From Stenotrophomonas sp. (lineage in GTDB: Bacteria > Pseudomonadota > Gammaproteobacteria > Xanthomonadales > Xanthomonadaceae): a DNA stretch of 8,217 nt. Positions 6,133 to 8,217 of this stretch are shown here, in pieces. Below the pieces are notes generated by a model that was not told where the DNA came from, did not search any database, and was given only the letters and a program-made list of their open reading frames with translations. The stretch covers positions 1 through 8,217 of the forward strand of contig DMZT01000376.1 in assembly GCA_003484865.1 (NCBI GenBank), in the 5' to 3' direction. Position numbers and translations under genes: made by a program. How positions within the stretch are numbered: the first letter of the stretch is position 1; each line of letters starts with the position of its first letter.

Positions 6133-6806
6133 TGGCCACGATGAAGAAAACCGTCGCACGCACCGCGCGCATGCCCAAGGCCGACGTGATCGAAATGTTC
6201 ACGCGCCTGCGCGAGCTCAACCCGCACCCCAGGACCGAACTGGAGTACAGCTCGCCGTTCGAACTGCTGGTGGCGGTCACGTTGTCGGCGCAGGCCACCG
6301 ATGTCGGCGTCAACAAGGCCACGCGCAAACTGTTCCCGGTCGCCAATACCCCGCAGGCGATCCTCGCTCTCGGTGAGGACGGCTTGAAGAAGTACATCGC
6401 CACCATCGGCCTGTACAACGCGAAAGCGAAGAACGTGATTGCCGCGTGCGCCATGTTGGTCGAACAGCACGGCGGCGAGGTGCCGCGTGATCGTGCTGCA
6501 CTCGAGGCGCTTCCCGGTGTCGGTCGCAAGACCGCCAATGTCGTGCTCAACACGGCCTTCGGCGAACCGGTGATGGCAGTGGACACGCACATCTTCCGCG
6601 TCTCCAACCGCACCGGGCTGGCGCCGGGCAAGGACGTGCGTGCGGTGGAGGATCTGCTGGTCAAGGTGATCCCGGCCGAGTTCCTGCTCGATGCGCATCA
6701 CTGGCTGATCCTGCATGGCCGTTACGTGTGCAAGGCACGCAAGCCGGACTGCCCGCAATGCGTGATCCGCGACCTGTGCCGTTTCAAGGAAAAGACGGCT
6801 GCCTGA
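6132..6806 (+). CDS. nth: endonuclease III (DNA glycosylase/AP lyase)
   Basis: Removes oxidised pyrimidines from DNA and cleaves the abasic site, in base-excision repair. The 224 residues include the helix-hairpin-helix LPGVGRKTANVVL with the Schiff-base lysine Lys133, the catalytic Asp151 in VDTHIFRVSNR, and the [4Fe-4S] ligands C200-x6-C207-x2-C210-x5-C216 near the C terminus, exactly the spacing of E. coli Nth. E. coli Nth is 211 residues; the extra length is a short basic N-terminal leader (MATMKKTVARTAR). The ATG at 6132 overlaps the upstream TGA by one base (TGATG), suggesting coupled translation; the ATG at 6141 is an alternative. The frame is open from 5640 but that part is antiphase to the two upstream genes. 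It is last of a three-gene set; I see no convincing terminator after it. Confidence 0.96.
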   Translation: MATMKKTVARTARMPKADVIEMFTRLRELNPHPRTELEYSSPFELLVAVTLSAQATDVGVNKATRKLFPVANTPQAILALGEDGLKKYIATIGLYNAKAKNVIAACAMLVEQHGGEVPRDRAALEALPGVGRKTANVVLNTAFGEPVMAVDTHIFRVSNRTGLAPGKDVRAVEDLLVKVIPAEFLLDAHHWLILHGRYVCKARKPDCPQCVIRDLCRFKEKTAA

Positions 6807-6915
6807 ACGGGGGCGACGACTGCCATATGGGCGCAACCCGGCGGTCATCTCCAGACGGCATCAATAGCAGCCCCTGACGCCGCTTGGGATACGGGCGATG
6901 ACGGTTTGTCCGAAA

Positions 6916-6943
6916 CTGTCACATTTACGCAATCTTCACTAAT
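6916..6943 (+). promoter_or_regulatory. candidate porin promoter with Pho-box-like half site
   Basis: CTGTCA (6916-6921), 16 bases, then ACTAAT (6938-6943) make a plausible sigma-70 promoter (four of six matches in each hexamer), giving a start near 6950 and a leader of about 37 bases. CTGTCAC at 6916-6922 also matches six of seven bases of a PhoB half site and is followed by an AT-rich spacer ATTT. The next 7-mer, ACGCAAT, fits poorly, while TTGTCCG lies three bases upstream. Phosphate control is attractive given the downstream porin but is only partly supported by sequence. Confidence 0.4.
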
Positions 6944-6986
6944 TAGCCTGCGCAGCATCTTCCCACCTGCCTGCAAGGCTCCTTCC

Positions 6987-8198
6987 ATGAAACTGCATCG
7001 CCAACTTCTTACTGCGGCCGTGGCGGCTGCGCTGTTCGTTCCGGCCGCTCACGCTGAAGTGGCCATCGATGTGATCGGCGGTTCGGAAATCACGTTCGAG
7101 GGCCTGGTCCAGGCCGACGGCAACTGGTTCGACAACGATGTGACCGACCTCAACGGCGGTGATGCCGGCAACGGCAAGAACAGCGAATTCGAGCTGCGCC
7201 GCGCCGAGCTGGTGCTCAAGGGCAAGGGCCCGGGCAACGTGGAATGGGTGGTGGGCTACGACGCCAAGGCCGACAAGTTCCTGGACACCAACCTGAAGTA
7301 CAAGCTGGCCGGCAACGCCAACCACTTCGTGCAGTTCGGCCAGTTCAAGCAGCCCAACAGCCTGGAAGAACTCTCCAGCACCAAGAACAACGACTTCATC
7401 TCCAAGGCCGCGGTCACCAATACCTACGCCGTGGCCCGCCGCCTCGGTGGCGCCTACAGCATCGGTGACAACAACTGGTCCGTCACCGCCAGCGGCTTCG
7501 GCCGCGAACTGACCCGCAACCTCGCGCACGGCAGCGGCTACGGCGCCCGTGGCACCTGGGCCCCGATCAATGAGAAGGGCCAGGTCCTGCACTTCGGCCT
7601 GAGCTATGTGGACTACGACACCGACGCCGACACCCTGCGCGTGCGTGCCCGTCCCAACGCCGACCTGGCCACCGCGCGCCTGGTCGACAGCGGCAACATG
7701 GTGGACACCGACCGCGTGAGCACGATCGGCGCCGAAGCGATGTACATCGGCGGCCCGTTCAAGGCCCAGGCCGAGTACTACACCAGCAAGGCCAAGCGGT
7801 ACTCGCACGACAACTACAGCAGCGACGGTTACTACGTCAGCGGCCTGTGGAACATCAGCGGCGAGACCTGGGGTTACAAGGGCGGCACCCCGACCACCGG
7901 CCTGCCGGATGAGCCGGGCCGCGGGATGTGGCAGCTGGGTGCGCGTTACGACCACATGGACCTCAACGACGGCAATCTGTCGGCGAACCCGGTGGCCGGT
8001 CGTCCGCCGATCGTCGATGGCGTGCTGGGCGGCAAGATGGACATCTGGACCGTGGGCGTGAACTACTACTGGCGCTCCAACACCAAGTTCGCGCTGAACT
8101 ACGTGATGGTGGACAGCAAGAAGTACAGCTCGACCGCGCGCACGTTCGTCAACGACGATCCGAACATCCTCGAAGCGCGCCTGCAGTTCTTCTGGTAA
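6987..8198 (+). CDS. OprO/OprP-type phosphate-selective outer-membrane porin
   Basis: An outer-membrane beta-barrel of the Porin_O_P family, whose Pseudomonas members form trimers of 16-stranded barrels taking up phosphate and polyphosphate under phosphate starvation. The 403 residues begin with a signal peptide (KLHRQ, hydrophobic AAVAAALFVPA, cleavage after AHA at residue 23). Family hallmarks are FELRRAEL at 68-75, GYDAKADKFLDTNLKY (90-105) and FGQFKQPNSLEELSS (117-131). Alternating amphipathic strands run through to the C terminus, which ends in Phe-Phe-Trp, the aromatic signal for barrel assembly. The ATG at 6987 is supported by the signal peptide and a weak AAGG eight bases upstream; the frame is open from 6906, but those residues would precede the signal sequence. 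Anion selectivity (phosphate or polyphosphate) is inferred from family. A pst operon downstream would be expected, but lies outside the window. Confidence 0.92.
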   Translation: MKLHRQLLTAAVAAALFVPAAHAEVAIDVIGGSEITFEGLVQADGNWFDNDVTDLNGGDAGNGKNSEFELRRAELVLKGKGPGNVEWVVGYDAKADKFLDTNLKYKLAGNANHFVQFGQFKQPNSLEELSSTKNNDFISKAAVTNTYAVARRLGGAYSIGDNNWSVTASGFGRELTRNLAHGSGYGARGTWAPINEKGQVLHFGLSYVDYDTDADTLRVRARPNADLATARLVDSGNMVDTDRVSTIGAEAMYIGGPFKAQAEYYTSKAKRYSHDNYSSDGYYVSGLWNISGETWGYKGGTPTTGLPDEPGRGMWQLGARYDHMDLNDGNLSANPVAGRPPIVDGVLGGKMDIWTVGVNYYWRSNTKFALNYVMVDSKKYSSTARTFVNDDPNILEARLQFFW

Positions 8199-8217
8199 GC
8201 CCTGCAGTACGCGTGTG

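Noticed and set aside
6823..6830. CCATATGG palindrome downstream of nth as a terminator or operator
   Set aside because: Too short for a terminator, no T-run, and 8-bp palindromes are expected by chance. No better hairpin was found in the 180-base gap.
5230..6848. Long minus-strand open frames (309 and 291 codons) opposite the hydratase, the small protein and nth
   Set aside because: They lie antisense to genes with intact catalytic motifs and show shadow-frame composition; no ribosome binding site or domain was seen.
6939..7955. A 338-codon minus-strand open frame opposite the porin
   Set aside because: Val/Gly/Ala/His-rich antisense translation of a strongly codon-biased porin gene; no motif and no plausible start context.
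1..8217. Search by eye for a new defence, toxin-antitoxin, mobile or biosynthetic system
   Set aside because: Every gene but one belongs to a familiar housekeeping family. No repeats of array type, transposase, integrase or composition shift were seen.

Overview
The window is about two-thirds G+C, with dense, strongly biased coding. Its gene set (an RlmKL-type rRNA methyltransferase, an AmpD-like amidase, SseA-type sulfurtransferase, NudL-type Nudix hydrolase, FKBP-type periplasmic protein, crotonase, Nth and an OprO/OprP porin) reads like a chromosomal core region of a gammaproteobacterium. The wording of the proteins most resembles Xanthomonadaceae (Stenotrophomonas/Xanthomonas/Pseudoxanthomonas type). 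That placement is made from memory of the families, not from a search. I see no mobile element, CRISPR array, RNA gene or sign of recent transfer.

Layout. Left, on the minus strand: the N-terminal half of rlmKL (cut by the window edge), preceded by a small alpha/beta hydrolase. The hydrolase and the plus-strand amidase diverge from a 57-base gap that holds a perfect 10-bp palindrome, which reads as an extended -10 on both strands. The amidase converges on sseA, with only three bases between the two stop codons. sseA is the second gene of a two-gene minus-strand operon. Its upstream partner is one frame joining a four-cysteine DUF1289 domain to a CoA-pyrophosphatase-type Nudix hydrolase, and the two genes share an ATGA overlap. 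A strong intrinsic terminator then separates them from the next minus-strand gene, a secreted FKBP-like protein whose C-terminal domain has lost most of the usual active-site signature.

A 167-base divergent gap leads to a plus-strand operon: enoyl-CoA hydratase, an unrecognised 120-residue basic coiled-coil protein, and endonuclease III (nth). Spacings are 3 bases and a TGATG overlap. After a 180-base gap with a candidate promoter and a Pho-box-like half site comes a complete phosphate-selective porin gene, ending just before the right edge.

Functionally the window is a mix of housekeeping tasks: rRNA modification, muropeptide cleavage, sulfur transfer, CoA/nucleotide clean-up, envelope protein folding, acyl-CoA metabolism, base-excision repair and phosphate uptake. 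I do not see a new multi-gene system. The points worth a second look are the DUF1289-Nudix fusion, the degenerate FKBP domain, the symmetric divergent promoter with a probably leaderless amidase, and the small Rnf-tail-like protein ahead of nth.
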